Made by a program: the position numbers and the translations under genes
The notes under the pieces: generated by a model
Databases searched by the model: none
What the model was told of the DNA's origin: nothing
What the model saw: only the letters and a program-made list of their open reading frames with translations
Assembly (NCBI GenBank): GCA_014529385.2
Contig: CM043949.1
Coordinates: 114,455,477 to 114,519,476 of the forward strand
Origin: Adiantum capillus-veneris
Taxonomy: Eukaryota; Streptophyta; Polypodiopsida; Polypodiales; Pteridaceae
Direction: 5' to 3'
Length of the DNA: 64,000 nucleotides
Shown here: piece by piece, positions 20,711-32,224 of the stretch
Layout of the letters: each line of letters begins with the position of its first letter
How positions within the stretch are numbered: position 1 is the first letter of the stretch

Positions 20711-23700
20711 TTACTCTTGGGAAGCATTGTAAGCATTGACAAGGTTTAGGTTATCCTTTAATTGTATGCCTTGCATCCATCTAGCATCTTCAAAAGGATA
20801 ATTCTTAAACTTAATAAGATATCGTCGGATAGTCTTACCGCCTCTTAATACCTTGTCTTCATGTCGGAGAATGGACTCGGGCTGCAGCACCTCCTCTTGG
20901 TCCTCGATCTCCGGTGGGTCTTCAATAGTTGGTTCTTGAGGTGGCTCTCCTTTGTAAGGCTTTAATAGGCTCACATGCAAAGCATTGTGTATGAGCCAAT
21001 GATTGGGCAACTTGAGTTGATAGGACATCTCGTTGATTGGCCTAAGAATTCAGAAGGGACCATAGTACCTTTTTGCTAGTTTAGCATAGTACTTTTGGTG
21101 GCCCGTAGGATTCTTGCCCATTGTGTGCCTTAATCGAGCCTTGGGAAACTTTAACAAGACCCAATCGTTTTCTTTAAAGGCTTGGGCTCTTCTGTGCTTG
21201 TCAGCAGCAGCCTTTTGCCTTTGCTGTGAGATAGAGATAGCATCCTTAATCTTTTGGAAAGATTCTTGTAGGTCTCGGCTATACTCATCTGCAGCGAAGA
21301 TCTTCCCATGTACCTTAAGTAGCAAGGGACTTCTTGATCTTCCCTCAATTACCTCGAAAGGTGCCTTTCTCGTGGAAGTATGTACAGTGTTATTGTAAGC
21401 ATACTCCACTAAGGGTAAGTACTTCTCCTATTAGGATCTTTGATCTACTTCCGTTACATAGGCTTTTAGTAGATCGAGAATGGTTAGGTTAGCTATTTCA
21501 CTTTGGCCATCCGTTTGTGGATGATAGGCCGAAGAGAAGTTTAGCCTTGTCCCTAAATTCTAAAAGAGACCCTTCTAGAAATTATTGGTCATGCTAGGAT
21601 CTCTATCCGACACTATGGACATGGGAAAGCCATGGTACTTGAAAATTTGTGAAATAAAGAGGGTTTCCATTTGATGGGCTTTGATAGTCTTTTTGACAGG
21701 TATAAAATGAGCTTGTTTACTAAACCTGTCTACTATCGTCCATATTCCCGTATTCCCATGGATAGACTTAGGAAATCCAAAGATAAAATCCATGGATATG
21801 CTCTTCCATGGTGAATTAGGGATTGGCAAGGGTTGAAGCAATCCAAGTTGCTTCCCTCTATCAAATTTTGTCTTTTGGCATACCACACATTTGGAAACAT
21901 ACTCTTGTATGCTCACTTTCATGGTAGTCCAATAGAAATATGTTTCAATTCCCTTTAAGGTAGACTGAATCCCTCTATGCCCCGCATAAGGTGGAGCATG
22001 AGATTCATACATTACTTTCTCACGTAGTGAGTTAGTAACGCATAGTCTATTGCCATAGAGAAGATAACCATCTTGTAAAGTAAATGGTTCTTCTTTCTTC
22101 CCTAATGCAAGGGCTGAAATCACATCTCTAAAATCGGGATCAATAGCATACTCATCTATCATTGAAGATAGATCATTGTGAGTTTCTATGGAAACCGCAT
22201 TCACTCTCGGCCGTCTTGAGAGTGCATCAGCTACTTGATTATGCTTGCCAGCAATGTGAGCAATATGAAAATGAAATTGCGAAAGGAAATTTGCCCACCT
22301 CATTTGTTTGTCGGAGAGCTTGGTCTGTGTCATGAAGTACTTAAGACTTTGGTGATTCGTTCGCAGAATGAAAGGAGTCCCCAATAAATAGTGCTTCCAT
22401 GAGTCTAAGGCATGTAGAACTGCAAGGAGTTCCTTTTCGTATATGCCTAGAGCTTGCTCAACAGGATTGATCCTTCGACTCTCATAGCCTATGGCGTGCC
22501 CTTCTTGGAGCAAAACAGCTCCAAGGCAATCACCACAAGCATCCCATTGGACCTCAAATGGTTTTGAGAGATCCGGTAGTGTAAGCATAGGTTGAGAGAT
22601 AAGCTTTTCGAAAGCATTGTTTTCCTTAGCAGACCATGTATACCTAATGCTTTTCTTTGTTAGGTCATGTAATGGTCCCGCAATTTGTGAGAACTTTTCT
22701 ATGAAGCGTCTATAGTATGCACACATACCTATAAAGTTTCTTAGTTCATGAAGATTCCTTGGTTTAGGCCATCCTTTTATTACCTCTAACTTGGATGGAT
22801 CCATTTGGATACCATCTTGAGAGATAATGTGACCTAAATACTGAATCCCTTGCAAGAAAAATTCACTTTTCTTTCGATTAACATAAAGTTTATTCTCTCT
22901 TAAAACTTGAAATATTACCTGGAGGTGTTGCTTGTGTTCCTCCAATGAATTAGAGTAGATGATAATATCATCAAAGAACACTCCAGTGAAGGTTCGATGA
23001 GGCCTGAACAGCTTCTCCATCAAGCAGTTGAATGTGGCTGGTGCATTGGTCAAGCCAAAAGGCATGACAATGTATTCATAAAGACTAAATGTAGTACAAA
23101 ATGCGGTCTTTACAATGTCTTGATCAACTATCCTTATTTGATGATAGCCACTTTTTAGGTCAACCCTACTGAAGTAGGTTGATCCTTGTAGCTTATCAAA
23201 TAAGTCTTCTACCCATGGAACGGGAAACCTATTCTTGATAGTGATCCTATTTAGTGCTCTATAGTCGACACACATACGATATGTGCCGTCTTTCTTTTGC
23301 ACTAATAGCACAGGTGAGAAAAATGGAGATGAGCTTGGCCTAACCATACCCTTCTCAACTAATTCATGCACTTGCCGCATAATCTCCTCTTGTTGAGCTT
23401 GAGAAACTCTATAAGGAGGTTTATTAGGCGGTGAACTTCCTGGAAGAAGTTCAATTGCATGGTCATCATTACATCGTTTAGGAGGTAGCTCACAAGGGAT
23501 GTCGTCAATAAAAACATCTTGAAACCCCTTGAGAAAATTGGATAACTCTAATTCCTTTTGGTTGCTTTTATTTTCTTTTGCTAAAGCATTAGGTTCATTT
23601 TGAGAGTCTTTAAAAAAAATCATGTACACAGAAATAGAGCTCTTTATTGACTTCTTGAAAGTTGGTGTATGTACAATGGGGATGGTGTTACCCATTTCCT

Positions 23701-23980
23701 TAGCATCTATATACATGTCTTTTTCCCTGAACTTAAAGGAGATTCTCCTTTCAGGAAATTTAACATCGGCAGCCAGGCGGTCAAACCATAGTGTCCCTAG
23801 GATTACATCCTCATGCTTGAGAGGAGAGATAAATAAGTCCTCTTTGTCCACATAGCCTTATACATGAAGCCTCAATTTCTCGATTAAGGGAGTGACTGAA
23901 GCTTCTTGCCCCTTGAAGGCACTGTCTGCGGGTAGGACATCTCCCATCTCGTAGGATTGTATTCCTAGCTTGGTGGCCAA
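20711..23980 (-). pseudogene. pol: pol of chromovirus 2: protease (rest), RT, RNase H, integrase, chromodomain; few stops
   Basis: In one continuous frame with gag. The main open part (21575-23851, 758 residues) holds RT ([36 protein letters not shown]; catalytic FFDDIIIYS), RNase H (VQWDACGDCLGAVLL; YEKELLAVLHAL), the H2C2 zinc finger of integrase (HAPPYAGHRG...CVVCQKTK) and the first core residues (SMDFIFGFP; IVSDRDPSM). Then HPQTDGQSE and LPLVEYAYNN complete the integrase core, and YLIKFKNYPFEDARW is a chromodomain, which steers insertion to chromatin. Stops interrupt at 23858, 21575, 21560, 21431, 21428 and 21050; there is no frameshift that I can see. RNase H DACG is unusual where DASG is common. 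Confidence 0.93.
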
Positions 23981-25648
23981 CTATATAGATATAAAATTGT
24001 GAGTAGAACCAGGGTCAAAGAGAATAAAAGCATCATGTTCTCGTACCTTTCCCCAAGCATGGCATAGAGGAGATCCTTTGTGGTGAGTTTGGTGAGTCTC
24101 CTCCTCTTGGATTTCAACCAAGGAAGCTCTAGGAGGATCTTGGCGGTTGTTCTTTTGGGGACAAGCGCGGTACGCATGCCCTTGTTCGCCGCACTTGAAA
24201 CACCGGTTATCCTTACGATAACGCTCAAGCTCTTCAAGAGAGAGTTTATTCTTACCTTTGTAAACTCCCTTCTCTTTAGCTTTGTTGGAGTTGCCCTTAG
24301 GAGACTTTTGGACATTGTCCTTCCCCTTAGGTTCATTGGAACCCTTATTTTCCGGGGGCTTATTATTTCTTTTTGCCCCCGTTTGGAAATTGATTCGAGA
24401 GGCGACCATAGTGTGGTGTATTACTGCCGATATGGTACGTGGTCTTTGGGAGTTGACATACTCCGCCATTTCTTCGGTTAAGCCCGCACAAAATTGTTGC
24501 TTTTGCTCTCCAAAATCCAACTTTTTGAAGACAGTGGCTTTGAGTTGTAAGTCCCAAAACTTGTCTACATATTTGTGGATGGATTCATCGGGAGAGAGCT
24601 TTAAGCTTCGCCATTCGGTGAGTACTTTGTCTTTGGCATCAGTGGCCAAAAACTGCTTCATAATGGAAGCTCTTAAAGCCTTCCATGTTCGTGGAGCTTC
24701 ACCGTTGGCTCGTAGGCTAGACCACCATTTTCTGGCGGACTTTTGAAAGTGCATAGCTACATGGCGTAGCTTAGAGGACTCCGTGAAGCCCTCATCTCCA
24801 AACGCCGCATCGAATTGTTGGATAAAGGCCAAGACTTTGTCCGTAGCACCAAAGGTACCATCATAGGTAAGGAAAGAGATGATCTTCCCTCCCTCTTTGA
24901 ATTTCTTCAACTTGGACAACCTCTTCCTTGCGGCATAGGATTTCCTATGACCTCTTCTTTTTGATGGTTCAAAGGTTGCACCATCACTTTCTTCAGAAGG
25001 TGAAGAATTTGAAGAAGGTGGAGAAGAGGGTGACCTCTTTCTCGCCTTTTTCTTGTCTTCATCTTTGTCGTCTTCACCATAGCTTTCATAAGAGGAAGAG
25101 GATGAAGAAGATGGAGAAGAGGGTGTCCTCTTTCTCTCCTTTTTCTTCTCTTGCTTTTTATCAGCCCTCTTTGAATTATGGCGTGGAGAAGAGTGTGATG
25201 GTCTTCTCCGTTTTGGTGGTGATGGAGAGCGTTTAGCCCGCCGTCTTCGTGGAGCCATCTCCGCCGAGGTGGCGGGAGACTCGCTTCTTTCTCGTTCCTT
25301 CGGTGGAGGCTCTTGAGTTCTCCTTTGGGAAGGAGATGCATCATCAAGAAGTAAATTCTTGAGCCCTTCATATGGATTCTCTTCTCCTTCCCAAATCGGA
25401 GAGAGACCTCTTTTGGTAGTCTCACAAGGAGGCTTCCTAGGTGTTCTCTTGTCATGGTGATGAGCTTGGAGAATCCCGTGAGCACAGAGCTGCCATTGCA
25501 GTTCAATTTGGAGAGATGGATTGCCCATGGCTTGTTGAAGCCTAGAAACAAGATAGTTAACAAGCATTGAAGCATCATTAGTAGCTTGTTCATGAGCAAA
25601 ATCAAAGTTATCAACATTAATTTCACTCTCTTTACTATTGTCAGCCAT
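23981..25648 (-). CDS. gag: gag and start of protease, chromovirus 2
   Basis: An open 555-residue frame. The N-terminal third has an arginine/serine-rich stretch (residues about 95-230, RSPSPPKRRRPSHSSPR type). The capsid core follows (FIQQFDAAFGDEGF; MHFQKSARKWWSSL; TWKALRASIMKQF), then a proper CCHC zinc knuckle CFKCGEQGHAYRAC (about 488-501) and the protease active site FILFDPGSTHNFIS at the end. DPG instead of DSG/DTG is seen in related plant elements. The frame stops with TAG at 23981-23983 right after the active site, and continues in the same frame into pol. The start ATG lies about 400 bp after the primer site. Confidence 0.93.
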   Translation of the reverse strand: MADNSKESEINVDNFDFAHEQATNDASMLVNYLVSRLQQAMGNPSLQIELQWQLCAHGILQAHHHDKRTPRKPPCETTKRGLSPIWEGEENPYEGLKNLLLDDASPSQRRTQEPPPKERERSESPATSAEMAPRRRRAKRSPSPPKRRRPSHSSPRHNSKRADKKQEKKKERKRTPSSPSSSSSSSYESYGEDDKDEDKKKARKRSPSSPPSSNSSPSEESDGATFEPSKRRGHRKSYAARKRLSKLKKFKEGGKIISFLTYDGTFGATDKVLAFIQQFDAAFGDEGFTESSKLRHVAMHFQKSARKWWSSLRANGEAPRTWKALRASIMKQFLATDAKDKVLTEWRSLKLSPDESIHKYVDKFWDLQLKATVFKKLDFGEQKQQFCAGLTEEMAEYVNSQRPRTISAVIHHTMVASRINFQTGAKRNNKPPENKGSNEPKGKDNVQKSPKGNSNKAKEKGVYKGKNKLSLEELERYRKDNRCFKCGEQGHAYRACPQKNNRQDPPRASLVEIQEEETHQTHHKGSPLCHAWGKVREHDAFILFDPGSTHNFISI

Positions 25649-26047
25649 TCTAACAACTTTTAGGTGTAAACTTTTTAGGTGTACTTTGGCACTTCAAGCT
25701 CTAGTTGCTACTCCTCTTTACCCCTTTAGAAAAAGCACTCAAGCTACTGTACCCGCGGCTCGAATACCATTAATTGCAAGGAATAGAAGAGAGGGTCTTT
25801 CGACACAAAAACAGCACCAGCTCCTGTCAAGCTTCTAATAGCTCAATAGTGGTTAAGCCGTAGGCAAGCCCCGTAGGACTCCACTATTAAGACCATAGCT
25901 CTCGACGGTGATGCCCCGTTAACTGCACGAAGCCAGGCGCACTGCAAGGCTGAAAAATCCCTATTCTACTTACTCACAGGAAATTAATAATACCAACCAT
26001 TTGTAGCTAGATTGAGGACCTCCCTTCTTGAGTAAGAAAAGAGAAAC
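25649..26047 (-). other. Leader of chromovirus 2
   Basis: About 400 bp between the primer-binding site and the gag ATG. No gene seen. Confidence 0.7.
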
Positions 26048-26064
26048 CTTGAGCTCTGATACCA
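26048..26064 (-). promoter_or_regulatory. Primer-binding site for initiator tRNA-Met, chromovirus 2
   Basis: The minus strand reads TGGTATCAGAGCTCAAG, one base after the LTR end. TGGTATCAGAGC is the standard complement of the 3' end of plant initiator tRNA-Met, the usual primer of chromoviruses. Confidence 0.95.
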
Positions 26065-26065
26065 A

Positions 26066-27640
26066 TGTAGCATTTAATGGCCTAATAACTTATGTGTAGC
26101 GAAAATTAGCATGAACATAGTGGGCATTTCATTAGAATAGATTCCTAATGAGAATTACAAGAGTGCTTGGGTGGAGAGAGCAACAAAAAGCATAACACCT
26201 AGTTAGATAGCATCGACAATACTTTCAAAAGAGAGAGCAATTAAGCTATTGACAACAGTTGAGGACCGGATTTTCATGGAGCCGGTCCCCCCTCCAAAAG
26301 GCTTTGTATTATGGTTTCTCCCATCAAGAGAGACATTGTACAATACAATACTTTGTTTTCCTTCAAGACTAGCTAGTGCAGTGAAGATGGAAACCTCATG
26401 CACTAAGCAAAACACTTAAGAAACACAACTTGAATTATCCCCGTTCTCAGACCCAAGACCTCACACACCTTCGAAGATGGTGAGAGCTAGCAGGGTATGA
26501 GAGTAGGTTGAGAGGAAGAAGGAGTATCTTACGAGAAAGATGTACATCTCCTCACATAATCACTCATATGTAGCATAGCTTAGCTTAGTAATTAGCTTGG
26601 TAGAGGAGATGAGCATGCATTGAAGCTTGGCTCTTGGTTGGATTTGCATCCACATGCCAAGAGAGTGTTGATATAGGCTTCTATCTCACAAGCTTGGAGT
26701 AGGTGATGAGTTCTCCATTAAAGCTTGGGAAGAGATAGTCTTCTCTTTCTTCACACATGAGCTTGTGTGAGTGTGTGTGTGATAATGCCTTGCAAAAATC
26801 AGCCCCCTCTCTCTCTTGGGCGAGCCCTCTTGCTAATTGCTCTTGCTGAAGCCTCATTGGCCCTCCCCATGTCTTAGCCAATTACAATTAAGCAGCATAA
26901 GTGATAGCCTTCTTACATGTGTCCCCCTTTCCCCTTTTGTGAGAGCTTTAGGTAATTAAATAATTAAACTAAACTCTCATTGGACCCCTTTGCCTCCTGG
27001 CCAATAGGAATTAGGCAAGCCATGGGGGTCCTGAATGCTCATTGGACCCCTTGGGAGACTGCCCAATAGTCTTCTAGGAGACTTAATTCTCATTGGTTTC
27101 TTTTATTAAATGTTTTAAAATTAATTAAACTAGATTTACTCTAGCTTAATTCTCATTGGTCCACTTCAAGGGTCATCCAATAGAAATTGGGCACACCTTG
27201 TGGGCATCTCGCCTAGGGAGCTGACATGTGTCCCTCATTCCCTTTGTGTAAGGGAGCCCGTGTGTGTGTGTGTGTGTGTGTGTAGCTTTCTCTCTCATCC
27301 CCTACCTTTAAGGCTCGCCCCCTCCCATGTAGGGATGTGCAAAGACTTTTAGGGCACACACAAAGCATCCAATTTTCCCTAGGGTTGACCTTTGGACACA
27401 ACCTTTGAATTTTGGAACCTTAGCATTTTGGAAGTCTTAATGGGCTGAACCTGAGGGTCTTTTTAGCCCATTGTTGCACATGGCTCTTTTGCAGATGGCC
27501 CCCCCTTTGGATCCCTATTTTCCATCCTTTGGATCCCTACTGTGGCCGCTAGCTTTTTCTCCCCTGGCCTTCCCCACATTAAATGATCAGTTTAATATGA
27601 GAAAATCATTTTGGAGAATTAGATATTGATTATTATGACA
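26066..27640 (-). repeat. 5' LTR of chromovirus 2
   Basis: 1575 bp, matching the 3' LTR with a handful of substitutions (for example 'gtgtagcgaaaattag' against 'gtgtagcggaaattag'). The (GT)n run at 27259-27283 is longer here. It should hold the promoter; the clustered CCAATGAG motifs on the sense strand are the clearest candidate elements. Confidence 0.95.
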
Positions 27641-28132
27641 CTCTGAAACTCTGGAGGCACTATCTTCTAGGAGGAAAGTTCCAATTCGTCACTGATCATC
27701 AGAGTCTAAAATGGATTTTTTCACAAGCAACACCCAACATGAGGCAGAGAAGATGGATAAAACTCTTACAGGAATATGATTTTGAAATAAAATATAAATC
27801 ATGGAAAAATAATGTGGTTGCTGATGCTCTTAGCCGTACGGTTTTTCTTGGGGATATTTCAACAGTCGACAATCCAATCCTAAACAAGGTTAAGGAAGCT
27901 TCCCTAAAATATGAGGATTATCAAAAACTTCTACAGGTTATTAATCAACAGGACCTAAAAGAGAAAGATAAAGAAAGAATCAAGGATTATTCACTTGAGG
28001 ATGGGCTTCTCTATTATAAGTATCGGCTTTACATTCCTAAGAATCCAACATTAAAGGAGTTTATCCTTTATGAAGACACGACGCTCCAGTTGCCGGCCAT
28101 CCTGGCTATGCAAAGACTCTTAATGCCATAAG
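27641..28132 (+). pseudogene. pol: RNase H end and integrase start, chromovirus 1
   Basis: Continues the reading interrupted at 18765: LWRHYLLGGKFQFVTDHQSL, then WIKLLQEYDFEIKYK and VVADALSR, which end the RNase H domain. The frame stays open to a stop after AILAMQRLLMP (28131), where a frameshift separates it from the integrase core. The H2C2 histidines are damaged (LYEDTTLQLPAILAM). Confidence 0.88.
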
Positions 28133-28154
28133 GAAAAGCTATTTATGGCCAAGA

Positions 28155-29320
28155 ATGAAAGGAGATATACTTCGCTACATCAAACAATTTCGTTCATGTC
28201 AAAGGATTAAGGTTGAACAAGTAATGATGCCAGGAAAACTTCAACCTCTGGACATTCCTCAAATGAAGTGGGAACTCATTAGCATGGACTTTATAACAGT
28301 CCTTCCCACTGTTCAAGGGGGTTATGACTCCACTATGGTGGTAGTGGATATGATGACTAAAGTATCTCATTTGATGCCTGTAAAAACAACTTACACTGCA
28401 TCAGACATAATTCGTTTATTTATGAAAGAGATCTTCAGATTACACGGACTTCCTAAGAGAATAGTCAGTGATAGAGATGAAAAATTTACTTCAAAAATTT
28501 GGAAAGATTTATTTGAATCCTTAGGTACCCAGCTATGTTTCAGTACAGCCTATCACCCTCAGACGGACGGCCAGACGGAAAGAGTGAATCAAGTTATTGA
28601 AGTCATCCTTAGAGCCTACTATAGTAGAGAACCCCGCCAATGGATACAATTTCTTCCTCTGGTGGAATTCTCCTATAATTCCTCATTTCATAAAAGCATT
28701 CGGATGTCACCATTTAATGCTCTTTATGGGCATGAATGTATATCACCCCTAAACTTTTCTGACCCTACTACAAGAGTAGAATCTTCAAAGGAAATGTTGG
28801 AGGAGATGGATGCCCAAACCAAAGCCATACGACAGGACATTCAGGCAACTAAGGACCGCCAAAAACATTATGCTGATCAAAAACCATCTAATTGGTTTTT
28901 CAAACAAGGGGATAAAGTATTCCTTAGGGTACAGCCAAAGAGAAGCACTTTATCTTTGGGAAAATACAAAAAACTAAGCCCTAGATATTGTGGACCTTAT
29001 GAAGTGATTAAAGTAATCAGTGAACAAGCTTACAAATTAAAACTACTTGAACACCTCAAGGTTCATAATGTATTCCATATCAGCCTTCCAAAACCCTACA
29101 TACCAAATCCCAATCACACTCTAGATGACGAACAGATTGTGATGCAGAACCAGGGAATTCTTGAACTCCAACCAAATTGTATTCTCGATACTAGGGAAAG
29201 CAGTCTATGAAACAGAGTTATCGGAGAACATTTAGTAAAATGGAAGGACTACCCCACTTAAGACGCCACATGGGAAGATGAAGTAGCATTTCGCAAAGAT
29301 TTCCCCAATTTCGGTTAAGA
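28155..29320 (+). pseudogene. pol: Integrase core and chromodomain, chromovirus 1
   Basis: Open for 351 residues (28155-29210). Zinc finger remnant FRSCQRIK; catalytic D in SMDFITVLP, D in IVSDRDEKFTS and E after HPQTDGQTERVNQ. The C-terminal part is RYCGPYEVIKVISEQAYKL and HNVFHISLPKPY. After a stop at 29208-29210 the same frame reads GEHLVKWKDYPT, a stop, then DATWEDEVAFR: a chromodomain (29150-29320). The integrase inserts the cDNA; the chromodomain guides it to histone-marked chromatin. Confidence 0.92.
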
Positions 29321-29339
29321 TGAGGACATCTCAATTCCT

Positions 29340-29353
29340 TAAGTTGGGGTGAT
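29340..29353 (+). promoter_or_regulatory. Polypurine tract of chromovirus 1
   Basis: TAAGTTGGGGTGAT directly before the LTR start TGTAAGG. This is the typical chromovirus polypurine tract next to the 3' LTR. Confidence 0.8.
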
Positions 29354-29640
29354 TGTAAGGTTTCCAATTTCTGAAACCTTAGTAATTGTACAAAGCCTGT
29401 AAATTTAACTTGAAAACACTGTAGAATGAGTCAATCATGGCTGATATTGGTATTTTTGGAATCATAACCAGAGCTTTAGTGTGGTTAGTATTTTTCAGAA
29501 TCAGATTCCAATAAAATTTGGAAAAGTTACGGACCTTGAAAGGTTACACTAGAAATTCAATTAGTTAAGTAATATTGGATGGTTTCAGTAATTATTATTA
29601 ACAAAAACTTTCTTATCCTAAGGTTCTAAAAATTGTTGAT

Positions 29641-30013
29641 ATTTCCAATTTTCATCATTAAAAATTAGTGAAATAAGTCAAAATCAAATCTGGAAGCTGA
29701 GGGGGCTATGTGGAGCTCTGGGAACCTGCCCGAGATAGTTTTAGCAGCGGGTGGTGCTACATGGAAGTTGAGGCCTTGCTTGAGGTGCCATAACCTGCCA
29801 AGAACAGTCCAAGGGCCCAGAAAAACTATAAAAAGACCCTTTTCCTTCACAAAAAATGAGACTCAGAGCCTTGGTACATTCTCTCTCATCTAGAGAGACC
29901 TCTACTCAGAAATCACTAGAGAGCAAAGCTCTAGTTGGTTAAACAACAGTAATTAGCACTAACCTTTCTTAATTAGCAAAGTTAGGTTAACCTATTTACA
30001 AATTTCTTGATTA
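29641..30013 (+). promoter_or_regulatory. Promoter-like LTR segment missing from the 5' LTR
   Basis: Contains AAACTATAAAAAGACCC (about 29822-29838), a good TATA box, followed by 'tctctcatctagagagacc' and 'tcactagagagcaaagctc'. The 5' LTR jumps from 'attgataat' to 'cgaagattaaacc', with short shared sequence at the junction, which looks like a deletion there. If so the 5' LTR lost a core promoter. Confidence 0.5.
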
Positions 30014-30249
30014 ATCGAAGATTAAACCTATGTACACTTAAAAATCCTCTCTTAATTCAAAATTCTCTATTGATTATTGTGATTAAGCTTAGGGATACTT
30101 TATATCATAAAATGGCTAAAATTACTCATTTTAAACATAAATTAATGATAATTATACTAATTAAGTTTAGATTAAGACGAGATAATTATCAAAGTTGTGT
30201 TAGACTATGATTATTCTAGGAAAATTATCTTGTAATTTTTTGAGTAATT

Positions 30250-31560
30250 TTCATAATTAATTAAGAAACATTACATTGTTTTTGAGAGAAAAGTAAAGGG
30301 AAAAATAATCAAAGTAATCCAAAATGCTTTGAGATATTCATCAAAAGTAAATCAAATTTTAGAGAACTCGTGATAATTATCTTAATCTCAAGTAATTAGT
30401 TTACCTAATTATCTTAGAACAATTACACTATTTTTAGGGAAAATTAAAAGAAGGAAAATAGCAAATTGATCCAAAATTCTTTGAGATAATTATCAAAGGT
30501 AAATCACATCTTATAGAATCCATGAGAATTATGTTAGTCTCAGATAGTTAGCTTAACTAATTATCTTAGCATAATTACCCTATTTTTAGGAGAAATTAAA
30601 ATGGGAAAAATAACAAATTGATCTAAAATGCTTTACAATAATTATCATAGTTGATTCACATCTTATGAAAATTGTGATATCTATATTAACCTTAGAAAAT
30701 TACTTTAACTTATTATCTCAGCATAATTACACTGTTTTTAAGAGAAATTAAAAGGGGCAAAATAGAAAATTGATTCAAAATTATTTGAGATAATTATCAA
30801 AGGTAAATCACATCTTAGGAAAACCATGATATTTATTTAAATCTTAGATAATTAGCTTACCTAAATATCTCAATAGAATTACACTATTTCTAGGAAAAAA
30901 TAAAGGGGGGGAAATAGTAAGCTAGTCCAAAATGATTTAAGATAATTATCAAAGGTAAATCACATCTTATGGAACACGTGATAATTATCTTAACCTCAGA
31001 TAATTAGTCTAACTAATTATCTCAACAGAAATACACTATTTTTAGGAGAAAATAAAAGGGGGAAAATAGAAAACTAATTCCAAATGCTTTGAGATAATCA
31101 TCAAAGGTAAATCGCATCTTATGGAACCCGTGATAATTATCTTAACCTCAGATAATTAGTTTAGATACTTATCTTCATTAAAAGTAATCAATTTTGGATA
31201 TAAACTAGAGAAAGGAAATTAGTAAATGAATTTATATAATTACCCAATAAATACCTGAGGTCAGAAATCACTATTGAAGGTTGGTAAAATTATCTCAGCA
31301 GAATTACACTATTTTTAGGAGAAAATAAAAGAAGGAAAATCGCAAACTACTCCCAAATACTTTGAGATAATTATCAGAAGTAAATCACATCTTATGGAAC
31401 CTTTGATAATTATCTTAACCTCAGATAATTAGTTTAGATACTTATCTTCATTAAAAGTAACCGATTTTGTGTATAAACTAGAGAAAGGAAATTAGTAAAT
31501 GAATTTATATAATTACCCAATAAATACTTGAGGTCAGAAATCCCTATTGAAGGTTAGAAA
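30250..31560. repeat. AT-rich ~147 bp tandem array in the 3' LTR
   Basis: Same unit as at 12990-14170 with about nine or ten units. The block 'cttatcttcattaaaagtaa ... ctattgaagg' occurs twice here (about 31170-31290 and 31440-31560) but once in the 5' LTR (about 14160-14275), so the array changed copy number after insertion or during reverse transcription. Confidence 0.88.
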
Positions 31561-31996
31561 AATTACCTTAGCTTTAATAATTGGTATAACAAATTACTGT
31601 CAGCAAAGTTTCCCTAAATTAGACCATAATTATAGAAGGGAAAAGTTATAAATCAATTTTAGGAGTTAATCAAAAAATTCTTAAAAATAGAACATATCAA
31701 ATTACATCTAGGGTGAGTAATCCACTAACAGAAAGGAAACTTACAATTTACTAAGGTGAAAAATAGAATATTCTTGGAATATGGACTAAGAAGAAATCCA
31801 CTAAAATAGTTCCCATAATTATATGATAATTATGGGAGAATACTAATAGTACAAGTAAGTAAAGGAGAAATATCTCATCCAATAACTATCAAGGATACTT
31901 ATTCCAAAAATCCTTATTTTTGGGTAAAACAAGGAAGAAAAGAGATTATTCAATTAATCTTCTAATCGATTAAGTCCTTTTATAAAGGCTGCCAGT

Positions 31997-32224
31997 ATGG
32001 CTCCAGAGAGAACCAGAGGAAATCCTCTTACCGAGGAGGAGGATATTAGAAACAAAAGAAATAAAGCCACTCATGACCATGAGGCTGGGCCTAGTCATAG
32101 GCCTGCAGAGGTAAGTCTGCAGGCACCAGCACAACAGCACATGGACGACCAGCCCCAGGTGGATTTCTATTTTGTTCCCTTAAGTCTTTTGAAGTTCATT
32201 TCTAAGTTAGCATTGCATACGTAA
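31997..32224 (+). CDS. LTR-borne 75-residue reading frame, 3' LTR copy
   Basis: Begins MAPERTRGNPLTEEED and ends at the same stop as the copy at 14716-14943. The GAG|GTAAGT donor-like site is intact. Preservation of both the frame and the donor in two LTRs is the only support for function; the LTRs are not old enough for this to be strong. Confidence 0.35.
   Translation: MAPERTRGNPLTEEEDIRNKRNKATHDHEAGPSHRPAEVSLQAPAQQHMDDQPQVDFYFVPLSLLKFISKLALHT

Larger units (their letters stand above)
18766..27640 (-). mobile_element. Chromovirus 2, nested complete LTR retrotransposon
   Basis: Both LTRs are TG...CA (plus strand TGTARCATTTAATGG ... GATTATTATGACA) and the 5 bp CTCTG flanks both sides (18761-18765 and 27641-27645). 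Total 8875 bp, on the minus strand: 5' LTR at right, PBS for initiator tRNA-Met, gag, protease-RT-RNase H-integrase with C-terminal chromodomain, polypurine tract, 3' LTR at left. The LTRs differ by few substitutions, one 22 bp gap and GT-repeat length, so the insertion is young compared with its host element. Removing it restores the host's RNase H frame. Confidence 0.97.

Noticed and set aside
24907..25656. 249-residue frame on the same strand as gag, overlapping it in another frame
   Set aside because: Low-complexity HHLLHPL text caused by the Ser/Arg-rich codons of gag; the gag frame has the clear domains.
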